A stretch of 64,000 nt of DNA from Actinopolyspora saharensis (GTDB taxonomy: Bacteria; Actinomycetota; Actinomycetes; Mycobacteriales; Pseudonocardiaceae), in assembly GCF_900100925.1 (NCBI RefSeq), contig NZ_FNKO01000001.1, forward strand, positions 930,001 to 994,000. Direction: 5' to 3'. The notes beneath the pieces were generated by a model that made no database searches, had not been told where the DNA came from, and saw only the letters and a program-made list of their open reading frames with translations. Of the stretch, positions 55,488 to 63,040 are shown piece after piece (position 1 is the stretch's first letter; each line of letters opens with the position of its first letter). A program made the translations under genes and the position numbers.

Positions 55488-56216
55488 GTGTCCCGCGAGT
55501 TCGACAAGACGTACTGGGAGGAGCACCACGGCGCCCGCCCCGCGGCCCGCGTCGCGGATCCCAATCCGCAGCTGGTGGCCGAGCTCGACCGGCTGGCCCC
55601 CGGCACGGCGCTGGAGGCGGGCTGCGGGCACGGAGCCGAGGCCTGCTGGCTGGCCGCGCGCGGGTGGCGGGTGACGGCGGTGGACATCGCCGGTTCGGCG
55701 CTGCGCCGGGCGCGCGATCGCGCCGCGACGCTCGGGGGAGAGGTCGCCGATCGGATCAGCTGGGTCGAGGCCGATCTGACCGACTGGGTTCCCACCGAGC
55801 AGGGCTACGATCTGGTCACCAGTCACTACGTGCACCCGGCGGGCTCGCGCGAGGTGCTGTTTCGCAGGTTGGCGGCTGCGGTCGCCCTGGGTGGCACGCT
55901 GCTCGTCGTCGGCCACCACCCGTCCGACGCGCACTCCGCCGCGCGGACCTCGGATCCGCAGGTGCACTTCACGGCCGAGGAGCTCGCGGGCGGGTTCGAT
56001 CCGCGGCGGTGGGAGGTCGTCGTCGCCGAGACCAGGACCCGCGCGGTGGCCGGGCACACCGAGCACGGTGACCACGCTGGAGGCTGCGGGCACGTTGCCT
56101 GCGGCGGGCGCGCCGGTCGTCACGGCCCCGAGGGGACTCACGAGCACAGCCGGGACCACGAGGAGCGCGGGATCGTGCTGCGCGACACCGTCCTGCGGGC
56201 CCGCAAGCGCGCGTGA
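55488..56216 (+). CDS. SAM-dependent methyltransferase with His/Gly-rich loop
   Basis: 242 residues from GTG at 55488 (CGGAGAGGAG upstream). The class I SAM fold is clear: ALEAGCGHGAEACWLAARGW (motif I), VTAVDIAGSALRRARDR (acidic loop), ISWVEADLTDWVP and YDLVTSHYVHPAGS. Before the last strand lies a segment of about 40 residues rich in His, Gly and Cys (HTEHGDHAGGCGHVACGG, then HEHSRDHEERG), which is not part of the usual fold and could bind metal. TehB-type and thiopurine-like methyltransferases are the nearest comparisons. It is 19 bases downstream of the thioredoxin-reductase-like gene. Role inferred: modification or metalloid detoxification linked with redox cycling. Confidence 0.8.
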   Translation: MSREFDKTYWEEHHGARPAARVADPNPQLVAELDRLAPGTALEAGCGHGAEACWLAARGWRVTAVDIAGSALRRARDRAATLGGEVADRISWVEADLTDWVPTEQGYDLVTSHYVHPAGSREVLFRRLAAAVALGGTLLVVGHHPSDAHSAARTSDPQVHFTAEELAGGFDPRRWEVVVAETRTRAVAGHTEHGDHAGGCGHVACGGRAGRHGPEGTHEHSRDHEERGIVLRDTVLRARKRA

Positions 56217-56256
56217 CCGGGCCCGCAGGAGAGCACGACCCCGCGGGGTGGGGGTG

Positions 56257-56288
56257 CCAATTTTGCCTATAACTGGGAGTTGTCCCCA
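56257..56288. repeat. Dispersed element copy, overlapping an MFS gene end
   Basis: CCAATTTTGCCTATAACTGG, then GAGTTGTCCCCA at 56257-56288, is strongly similar to GGCAATTTTGCCTGCAGCTG, then CGAGTTTTCCCCA at 58409-58442. It contains the inner palindrome AATT. This copy overlaps the last codons and stop of the MFS gene ending at 56267. Confidence 0.6.
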
Positions 56289-57553
56289 GGGGTGCCGCCC
56301 CGACTTCGCCCGGCGCGGAGCCTGCGGGTCTGCGGCACCACCCCGGCCGTGGCCAGGATGCCCGTGCCCACCCACAGGGCACCGGCCGCTCCCAGCGGGC
56401 TCGCGATGACCCCGGCCAGGAACGGCAGGGCCACCTGCCCCACGCGGTTGCTCATCAGGCGCAGCGCCAGGGCCGTGCTACGGGCAGTTTCGGGCACTGC
56501 CGTGACCACGTGGGTCATGGTCAGCGGCTGTCCCAGCCCGAGGAAGAAGCCTCCCACGAGCAGCGCCACCGCCATGCCGGGAACACCGGTGGCGGGCAGG
56601 GACACCACCAGCATTCCGGCTGCGGTCACCGAGCAGCTCGCGGTCACCAGCGTGGTGCGGCCCACGAACCGCAGCAGCCGGTCGAGAAGCAGGCGGGAGG
56701 CGATGGAGGCACCCGCGCGCAGCGACAGCAGCAGCCCGACCACGGCGGGGGCGATGCCCCTGCTCTCGGCGATCAGCGGAAGGTAGGCGGTGATCAGGTC
56801 CAGACCGGCCAGCAGGGCGAGACTGACGAAGAGACCGGACGGCACACCGGGCATGCGCAGCAGCGCGGCTGTCGAAGTTTTCCGGGCGCCCTCCTCGCGG
56901 CGGGAGCTCCTCTCGTGGCGGATCCCGGACAGCAGCGCGGGAAGCAGCGCCAGCAGCGCGGCACCCGCTGCCACCCAGAAGGCTTCCGTGGTGGCCCGTG
57001 TCAGGTGCTGATCGGTGGTGCCGCCGAGCAGCAGTCCCGACAGCGCCGGGCCCGCGAGTTGCCCCGCGGAGGCGGCCGCGGTGAACCACCCGAAGTTGCG
57101 GTCCAGATTGTGCGCCGGGGAGAGCGCGGCCACGCCCCCCTGGGCGGCGAGCATGAACACCAGGTGTCCCAGCCCGAGCACCGTGTTGGACGCGGCCACG
57201 GTGAGCACCGAGGTGGTCACGGCCAGGGAAGTCGCTCCGCCGGTGAGCAGCAGCACGCCCGCGGCCAGGATGATCCAGCCCCGACGGGTGCGGTCGGCCA
57301 TCCGTCCCAGGGGGACGGCGGCGAGCAGCGGGAGCACGGCGAAGGCGGCCGTGACCAGGCCGACCGCGAGTCCGTCACCGCCCAGCGCGATCACCCGGTA
57401 GGAGATCAGGGGGCGGACGAGGTTCAGGGCGGTCTGGGTCAGCACCGTGGTCAGCAGGAGCAGCAGGAGCCATCTGCCGCTGCTCGCGCCTGCGGTGTGG
57501 TTGCGCGCTTCCCGCGTGGTGTTGGTCGGGCCTCCGGCCTCCGAAGCGGTCAC
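56267..57553 (-). CDS. MFS transporter (multidrug efflux-like)
   Basis: 428 residues if started at GTG 57553 (ATGAGGCAAGCACG provides a ribosome site); an upstream GTG at 57634 would add 27 residues. About 12 hydrophobic helices are visible, beginning GRWLLLLLLTTVLTQTALNL, with the A-motif-like GRMADRTRRGWIILAAGVLL and GLGHLVFMLAAQGGVAALS. Its central loop is basic (RHERSSRREEGARKTS), and GFFLGLGQPLTMTHVV lies near the end. The C-terminal Arg/Gly-rich tail is encoded within a dispersed repeat. It is divergent from the HxlR gene at 57814, so likely under its control. Substrate unknown. Confidence 0.8.
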   Translation of the reverse strand: MTASEAGGPTNTTREARNHTAGASSGRWLLLLLLTTVLTQTALNLVRPLISYRVIALGGDGLAVGLVTAAFAVLPLLAAVPLGRMADRTRRGWIILAAGVLLLTGGATSLAVTTSVLTVAASNTVLGLGHLVFMLAAQGGVAALSPAHNLDRNFGWFTAAASAGQLAGPALSGLLLGGTTDQHLTRATTEAFWVAAGAALLALLPALLSGIRHERSSRREEGARKTSTAALLRMPGVPSGLFVSLALLAGLDLITAYLPLIAESRGIAPAVVGLLLSLRAGASIASRLLLDRLLRFVGRTTLVTASCSVTAAGMLVVSLPATGVPGMAVALLVGGFFLGLGQPLTMTHVVTAVPETARSTALALRLMSNRVGQVALPFLAGVIASPLGAAGALWVGTGILATAGVVPQTRRLRAGRSRGGTPGDNSQL

Positions 57554-57773
57554 CGTGCTTGCCTCATGCCACGAGTTCACCGGACGGGGACCGGTCCGGC
57601 CAAGTGTCCACTCCGGGATCGGGAGACTGCTCACATCGCGCGGTGCGGGGCGTCACCGGGGCGGCCGTCCGTGCTCCGGATTTCTGCGGTGCTCTCGGAG
57701 TCGCGTTGGGACGGAACGATGCGTGTTGGCAGTCGGCGCGACGAGCACAGCAGCTTAAGTTCAGTGAATGAAT

Positions 57774-57803
57774 TTGGCAGTTCATTTTTTGAACTGCTGG
57801 TAT
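57774..57803 (+). promoter_or_regulatory. Promoter and operator of the HxlR gene
   Basis: TTGGCA (57774-57779) and TGGTAT (57798-57803) are separated by 18 bases and resemble -35 and -10 elements. Overlapping them, CAGTTCA (57778-57784), TTTTTT and GAACTG (57791-57796) form an inverted repeat. Initiation about 7-10 bases downstream would give a leaderless message for the ATG at 57814. The layout suits autorepression by HxlR. Confidence 0.55.
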
Positions 57804-57813
57804 CATGGTCAGG

Positions 57814-58371
57814 ATGGGTTTGGGACGTGGTTACGCGGGGCAGGACTGTTCGCTGGCCCGCGCGCTGGAAGTGGTCGGCGAGCGGTGGACCCTGCTCGTG
57901 CTGCGGGACTGCTTCTACGGCGTGACGCAGTTCGGCGACTTCCAGGTGCACCTGGACATTCCGCGTGCCGTGCTGACGGAACGGCTCAAGACCTTGACCG
58001 GTGCGGGGGTGCTCGAACGCCATGCCCACGCGGGGGTGGTGCACTACCTGCTCACCGAGCAGGGGCGGGAACTGTGGCCGACCGTGTTCGCACTGACCCA
58101 GTGGGGCGAGCGCTGGAGCGCGCCGGAAGAGGGCGCGCGGCGTTCGTTCAGTCACGCCGCCTGCGACGCCGAGCTGGATTCCACCGGCTGGTGCCCCGGT
58201 TGCGGGTCCCGGCCCGCGCCGGACGAGCTGATCACTCGCGAGGGCCCCGGGGCGGGGGAGGTCGTGCGCACCGACCGGGTCAGCGCGGCACTGCGCGCCG
58301 GGCCCCACCGGATGCTGACCCCGCTGTTCCCGGAACCCGGTTCCACTGCCGCGGAGGGGTCCGCGACGTGA
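57814..58371 (+). CDS. HxlR-family winged-helix regulator
   Basis: 185 residues if started at ATG 57814 (an ATG at 57805 is also in frame but would overlap the promoter). The HxlR signature is at the start: QDCSLARALEVVGERWTLLV and LRDCFYGVTQFGDFQ. AVLTERLKTLTGAGVLERHA forms the winged helix. Near the C-terminus GWCPGCGSRPAPDEL holds a CxxC pair and DCFYG a Cys, compatible with redox or metal sensing. HxlR proteins respond to aldehydes or quinones and usually repress divergent efflux or detoxification genes; the divergent MFS gene is the likely target. The start decision rests on the -35/-10 layout. Confidence 0.85.
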   Translation: MGLGRGYAGQDCSLARALEVVGERWTLLVLRDCFYGVTQFGDFQVHLDIPRAVLTERLKTLTGAGVLERHAHAGVVHYLLTEQGRELWPTVFALTQWGERWSAPEEGARRSFSHAACDAELDSTGWCPGCGSRPAPDELITREGPGAGEVVRTDRVSAALRAGPHRMLTPLFPEPGSTAAEGSAT

Positions 58372-58408
58372 GCACCGAGCTCCCGGTGCGGTGGTGCGGG
58401 TGCGGGGT

Positions 58409-58442
58409 GGGCAATTTTGCCTGCAGCTGCGAGTTTTCCCCA
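58409..58442. repeat. Dispersed element copy
   Basis: GGGCAATTTTGCCTGCAGCT, then GCGAGTTTTCCCCA, is the most regular of three related copies in the window (53732, 56257, 58409). It lies in the gap after the HxlR gene. The motif may be a genus-specific dispersed repeat or regulatory site. Confidence 0.6.
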
Positions 58443-58594
58443 AGCAGGCGGGCAGGGCCGCAGCCGGACGAGTCCGCATCGCCCGCTTTCGACCCCACCC
58501 GCCTCGAGGGCCGCGCTGCTGCGCGGCGACCACGGTCGACCGGTCGGCACGCCGCGAGGGACGTGCCATCGATCGGGCACCGCGCGGCGAGCCG

Positions 58595-59473
58595 TCACCA
58601 CGCCGTGTTCGGCTCGGGCCACCAGCCCATGTCCTGCATCGGAGTCGCCGGGGAACCGGTCAGCCGGGGGACGACGTCGGTGACCGTGGAGATCTCGTCC
58701 CGGGCGATGGCCTGGAACCAGGAGATCCACGCCTCGATCTGCGCGCCGCTGATGCCCAGCTGCCACCGCCGCTTGAAGGCCTCCTCGAGGCTCTCGTCCT
58801 CGTAGCGGTAGGGCTTGCCGGTGGATTCGGCGATCCGGGAGACCGCTTCCTGCAGGGTCAGGGCCTCGGGGCCGGTGACGTCGAGGACGGCGCCGTCGTG
58901 CTCGGTGTTGCCCTCGTCGAGGGCCACGGCCGTGACCGCGGCGGCGATGTCCTCGTGGGTGACGAAGGCGACCCGGCCGGACCCGCCCGGACCGCGCACG
59001 ACGAGCTCGTCGTCGGCGAGGGCGGCCGGGGTGGAGGCGTAGAGGCCGGAGCGGAACACCGTGTGGCGGAGTCCGGATCCGGCCAGGAACTGTTCGGTCA
59101 GCCAGTGATCACGGGCGTTGCGGTAGGTCGCGATCACGTCGGAACCGATCAGCGACACGTACAGCACCCGGTCGATGCCCACGTCCCGACCGGCCTCGAT
59201 GGCGGCGGCGTGCTCCTCCAGCCGTTTGCCGGTGGGGTGCGAGGAGATCAGCACGAGGGTGGAGGCTCCCCGCAGTGCCTCCCGCATGGCCGGTTTGTCG
59301 TCGTAGTGGGCCGGTCCGCGCGCCTCCGCCCCGGTGAGTTCGGGCAACCGGGACGGGTCACGCGCGACGAGCAGCTGAGAGGCACCGCGCTCGGCGAGTT
59401 TGGCCGCGATTCTGCTGCCCAGCGCACCGGTGGCCCCGGTGACCGCCACGGTGGGGTGGTTCTGCTCCGGCAT
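58595..59473 (-). CDS. NmrA-like NAD(P)-binding reductase (quinone oxidoreductase 2-like)
   Basis: 292 residues from ATG at 59473 (GGAGAGAGGAG upstream; the frame extends another 26 codons without a better site). TVAVTGATGALGSRIAAKLA is the Rossmann GxxGxxG. LLVARDPSRLPELTGAEARG (NADP-specific Arg), GASTLVLISSHP and VLYVSLIGSDVIATYRNARD follow. TEQFLAGSGLRHTVFRSGLY is the NmrA/QOR2 block, and VTGPEALTLQEAVSRIAEST closes the substrate helix. It lacks the YxxxK catalytic pair of classical SDRs, as do NmrA and QOR2 proteins. QOR2-type enzymes reduce quinones with NADPH. Confidence 0.85.
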   Translation of the reverse strand: MPEQNHPTVAVTGATGALGSRIAAKLAERGASQLLVARDPSRLPELTGAEARGPAHYDDKPAMREALRGASTLVLISSHPTGKRLEEHAAAIEAGRDVGIDRVLYVSLIGSDVIATYRNARDHWLTEQFLAGSGLRHTVFRSGLYASTPAALADDELVVRGPGGSGRVAFVTHEDIAAAVTAVALDEGNTEHDGAVLDVTGPEALTLQEAVSRIAESTGKPYRYEDESLEEAFKRRWQLGISGAQIEAWISWFQAIARDEISTVTDVVPRLTGSPATPMQDMGWWPEPNTAW

Positions 59474-59686
59474 GTTGCTCCTCTCTCCGGAACCGCTGTG
59501 CTCGCGGTACCCGCTCTGTTCGGATCGGGTGGCGGCGACGGACGCTGTCACCCGGTCAGACCTTAGCCGCCTTTCGAGGGACGAGCCGGTGGTCAGGGCC
59601 CCGGCGGTGGTGGATCACACGCGGGGAGGGCACGGCCACCGCGCCCGCTCCGGGGTCCTCCGACGTCGGTGCGTTGCGTGGGCGGT

Positions 59687-61114
59687 TCAGCCCGGGCCGA
59701 GACCGAACACGTCGGCAATGGTGTACAGCCCCAGCACTCCGATCGCGATACTGCTGACGACGAGAGCCGCGGTGGGCAACTTGCCGGAGCGGAACCGGGA
59801 ATCCACCTCGGAGAAGCGGAGGCGCCATACAGCTGCGACCACCGCGATCAGGAACACACCACTTCCTATGCCACCGATCTGGACCATCAGCACCGGTGAA
59901 CGCGCGAAGAGGTAGAATGCCGCCCACAGCGGAGGAAACAACATGGTCAGAACGCGTATCGTCCGGTGCCGGACTACCGGATCGTCCCAGTCGATGATCC
60001 CCAGCAGTCCCAGGGTGTTGGTCCACAACCGGGGAACGCTGGCTGCTGAACCGATCGCGGTGGCTCCGAGTACGGCGATGGCGCCGAACAGGAACAAGTA
60101 CTCCGCCCACGGCCCCATGGTGTCCGTGTAGATCCTGGACAGCGTGGTGATCATCTCGTTGCCGCTCGGGACCAGGTTCTGCGGACGCAGCACAGCGGCG
60201 CCGATCACGTAGAACGAGAAAGTGCACACCGTGCACACCAGCCAGGAGACGAGCACGTCCAGGCGCATCACGCGAAGCCATCCCTCGGCACGGCGGGCGC
60301 GCTGTTCGGTTCCGTCGTCCGGGCCGGTCCAACGGGCGTACCCCTTTTCCAGGCACCAGTAGGTGTAGGTGGTCATCTCGTCGGCCCCCACCCCGGTGAG
60401 ACCGAACATGGAGACCGCTATGCCGAGGGTTCCCGAAGGGATCGCGAAGCTCATTCCCGTGCCGATGTCCTCGAGGCCGTAGGCGAAGGGGGTCAACGGC
60501 AGCCCCAGGGCCAGGGCGACGGTGCTGACTGTGAAGAAACCGACCGCAACCACCGCACTGCGCTCGACAACGCTGTAACGGCCGCTGTGCAGCAGCAGGA
60601 CCAGTCCGGCCGTGATCAGCGCGGTCCAGGTCAGCACGGAGGGGAAACTCAGCGGTGTGCCGACGATCGGCCACAGTATCGAGCACGCCACGGCCACCCC
60701 ACCGATGATCCCGCCCCGTTGGATCATCTTGGTGAAGTCCATCCCGATCCAGAGCCAGTTGATCCAGCCGACGCGCCCGATTCGGGGTGGGATCTGAGCG
60801 AACCCCCGCAGCGCGGGCTTGCCGGTGAGGATGGTCCAGCCGGCCAGCTCCAGCTGCACCCAGACTTTCACCGCGGTGCTGATGATCACCAGCCACAGCA
60901 GCACGAATCCGGCTCGGGCCCCCAGCGAGGTGGTTACGATCAGTTCGCCGGAACCGACCACGGCGGCGGACAGGACCAGGCCGGGGCCCAGATGTCGCAG
61001 TCGGCCCGACAGCGTGGTCGGTGCCTCGCGCACGTCTTCCGGACGTAACGCGTACGGATCGGTTGCTCCGGTGCCCGGAGCGGTGCTCTCGGGCTTCGCG
61101 GCGTCGTCGGCCAT
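59687..61114 (-). CDS. Nramp-fold transporter lacking canonical metal motifs
   Basis: 475 residues with about 11-12 helices. The fold is Nramp-like: LGPGLVLSAAVVGSGELIVT in TM1, ALPLTPFAYGLEDIG-type loop, then SMFGLTGVGADEMTTYTYWC in TM6. In true Nramp metal carriers TM1 holds DPGN and TM6 MPH; here the corresponding TM1 segment reads VVGSGEL and TM6 GADEMTTYTYW. The metal-coordinating Asp, Asn, Met and His are gone. It therefore belongs to the Nramp-related group of unknown substrate. It is last of a minus-strand operon, 30 bases after the hydroxyacid dehydrogenase, so it may carry an organic acid (inference). Confidence 0.8.
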   Translation of the reverse strand: MADDAAKPESTAPGTGATDPYALRPEDVREAPTTLSGRLRHLGPGLVLSAAVVGSGELIVTTSLGARAGFVLLWLVIISTAVKVWVQLELAGWTILTGKPALRGFAQIPPRIGRVGWINWLWIGMDFTKMIQRGGIIGGVAVACSILWPIVGTPLSFPSVLTWTALITAGLVLLLHSGRYSVVERSAVVAVGFFTVSTVALALGLPLTPFAYGLEDIGTGMSFAIPSGTLGIAVSMFGLTGVGADEMTTYTYWCLEKGYARWTGPDDGTEQRARRAEGWLRVMRLDVLVSWLVCTVCTFSFYVIGAAVLRPQNLVPSGNEMITTLSRIYTDTMGPWAEYLFLFGAIAVLGATAIGSAASVPRLWTNTLGLLGIIDWDDPVVRHRTIRVLTMLFPPLWAAFYLFARSPVLMVQIGGIGSGVFLIAVVAAVWRLRFSEVDSRFRSGKLPTAALVVSSIAIGVLGLYTIADVFGLGPG

Positions 61115-61144
61115 CGCGAGATACCTCTCGTCATGTGAGCTGAT

Positions 61145-62110
61145 TCAGCGTGCTGGCGGTTGCGGAACCTCGTTGTCCGGCTCCCGGCCGCTCAGCACGC
61201 GCACGACGTCCGCGGCGACGGTCATGCCCATGTTGTGATTGGCCTCGTGGCTGCAGGCCCCGATGTGCGGGCTCAGCACGACGTTGGGAGCGTTGAGCAG
61301 CGGGTCCTGCACGGAGGGTGGTTCGAGTGCGAAAGCGTCGAGGCCGGCTCCGCCCAGCTGGCCTCGACGCAGCAGTTCGGCCAGCGCGTTTCCGTCCACG
61401 AGTCCGCCGCGGGCGGTGTTGACCAGCACGGCACCGCGTTGCATCGATTCGAGCGCCGCGCGGTCGAGCAGTGGCCGCTCGTCGGAGCCGCCCGGCAGGT
61501 GCAGACTCACGAACTCGGCCTCGCTGAGGCACTCGGTGAACCCGACGGGGTGCGCTCCGTGCGCGGCGATCTCCTCGGCGTCCAGGTGCGGATCGTGGGC
61601 CAGCACCCTCATCCCGAAGGCACCGGCGTATCCTGCCAGCAGTCGTCCGATGCGTCCGAAGCCGAGAATGCCGAGCGTTTTCCCCGCGAGTTCCGGCCCG
61701 AAGGGTTTGGGCCACCGGGCGTCGAGCACTGCCGTGTGCGCTGTTGTCAGCTTCCGCGCGGCCGCCAGCATCAGTCCGAAAGCCAGCTCGGCCACGGCAC
61801 GCGCGTTGCTGCCCGGCGCGGAAACCACCCTGATGCCCCGTTGCCGCGCGGCGGCGACGTCGATGGTGTCCACGCCGACTCCGTGCTTGGCGATCACGCG
61901 CAGCCGCGTCCCGGCGTCGAGGACGTCGGTGTCGATGGTGTCCATCCCGACGATCAGCGCGTCCGCCCGGGGGACCCTCTCCAGCAGTTCTCCCGGCGAC
62001 ATGGGGTGCGTGTCGTGGGGGTGGATCACGTCTCCCGCTTCGGCGAGGACGTTCCCCGGCTCCGCGGAGAACCTGCCGAAGGTCGGTGTGGTGATCAGGA
62101 TCGAGGACAT
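61145..62110 (-). CDS. D-2-hydroxyacid dehydrogenase (phosphoglycerate dehydrogenase type)
   Basis: 321 residues, normal for the family. The N-terminal flavodoxin-like region ends KHGVGVDTIDVAAARQRGIR. The nucleotide domain has TLGILGFGRIGRLLAGYAGA (GxGxxG), and the acid ligand after it is Asp (VLAHDPHLD), implying NAD. Catalytic residues follow: the Arg expected in NTARGGLVDGNALAELL, Glu in LDAFALEPPSVQDPLLN and His in VVLSPHIGACSHEANHN. It interconverts a 2-oxo and a D-2-hydroxy acid. It lies between an HpcH/HpaI aldolase and an Nramp-type transporter in one operon, suggesting catabolism of a sugar acid-like compound. Confidence 0.9.
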   Translation of the reverse strand: MSSILITTPTFGRFSAEPGNVLAEAGDVIHPHDTHPMSPGELLERVPRADALIVGMDTIDTDVLDAGTRLRVIAKHGVGVDTIDVAAARQRGIRVVSAPGSNARAVAELAFGLMLAAARKLTTAHTAVLDARWPKPFGPELAGKTLGILGFGRIGRLLAGYAGAFGMRVLAHDPHLDAEEIAAHGAHPVGFTECLSEAEFVSLHLPGGSDERPLLDRAALESMQRGAVLVNTARGGLVDGNALAELLRRGQLGGAGLDAFALEPPSVQDPLLNAPNVVLSPHIGACSHEANHNMGMTVAADVVRVLSGREPDNEVPQPPAR

Positions 62111-62213
62111 GGTGACAACTCCGTACGTGTACCGGCGCGTACCGGATGGGGGAGTTCCTGCGTGGAGCGTGCGCGGTCGACTCGGCCGTGCCGGCCACCG
62201 CGCCCGCTCCGGT

Positions 62214-62975
62214 TCACGACCGAGCGGCGTCGAGGTGTTCGGCCGCTGTGTTCTCCAGGTGCACCAGGTCGGAGGCGATGCTGGCGAAGGTGTAGCCCTC
62301 GGCCAGTCGGCGTGCTGCGGTCGCGCCGTTCGGGGTGTGCACGCCTGCCGCGATGCCCGCCCGCTCGGCCGACTCCCTGATGTCGGTCACTGCCTGCTCG
62401 AACACCTCGCTGACGGACTGGTCCCCGGGGAACGCGCCGCCCACCGCCAGGCACAGGTCGGAGGGGCCGACGTAGACGCCGTCCAGCCCGGGGGTCGCGC
62501 AGATCTCCTGGAGGTTGTCCAGCGCCCGGGCGGTTTCGATCATCGCGAGCACCGTCGTGCCGGAGTTCGCTTCGGCGGGTTCGGGTCCGATGCGCAGCCC
62601 GGAGCGCATCGGGCCGTAGGAGCGGCTCCCCTGCGGCGGGTAGCGCGTGGCGTCCACGGCCGCGGCGGCGTCGGCGGGCGTGTCGATCAGCGGCACGATG
62701 ACCCCGGCCGCGCCGGCGTCGAGCGCCCGTCCGATCACGGCGGGGTCGTTGGACTCGACCCGGACGAGTCCGACTGCTCGCCCGCCGGCGTCCACGGCCA
62801 TCATGCCGTTGAGGATGCCGGAGTAGCCCACGAGCCCGTGCTGGCCGTCGATGGCCACGTAGTCGTACCCGAGCCGCCCGATGCGCTCGGTGGCGATCGG
62901 GGCGTCCAGCACGGACCAGTATCCGATGAGCCGTTCCCTGGCACGGATTTTTCGTGCGAATTCCGCGGTGTTCAC
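62214..62975 (-). CDS. HpcH/HpaI-family 2-oxo-acid aldolase
   Basis: 253 residues from GTG at 62975 (AAAGGAAAGGAAC upstream). The TIM-barrel signature is conserved: RIGRLGYDYVAIDGQHGLVG (catalytic His), AVGLVRVESNDPAVIGRALD with the Arg that binds the oxo-acid, GAAGVIVPLIDTPADAAAAV, and TTVLAMIETARALDNLQEI (metal Glu). LDGVYVGPSDLCLAVGG, carrying a metal-binding Asp, is the usual GPxDL motif. The HpcH/HpaI fold cleaves 4-hydroxy-2-oxo acids or makes hydroxy-oxo-acids in sugar-acid and aromatic degradation. It is preceded by an Nramp-like transporter gene and followed by a D-2-hydroxyacid dehydrogenase. Confidence 0.9.
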   Translation of the reverse strand: MNTAEFARKIRARERLIGYWSVLDAPIATERIGRLGYDYVAIDGQHGLVGYSGILNGMMAVDAGGRAVGLVRVESNDPAVIGRALDAGAAGVIVPLIDTPADAAAAVDATRYPPQGSRSYGPMRSGLRIGPEPAEANSGTTVLAMIETARALDNLQEICATPGLDGVYVGPSDLCLAVGGAFPGDQSVSEVFEQAVTDIRESAERAGIAAGVHTPNGATAARRLAEGYTFASIASDLVHLENTAAEHLDAARS

Positions 62976-63040
62976 AGCTGTTCCTTTCCTTTGCGGAGTG
63001 CCCGTCGGAGGGGGCTTGTCGGGCGCGCGTGACCCGGGGA

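Noticed and set aside
59687..61114. Mn2+/Fe2+ Nramp transporter
   Set aside because: The canonical DPGN and MPH ligand motifs are replaced, so a metal assignment is not supported.
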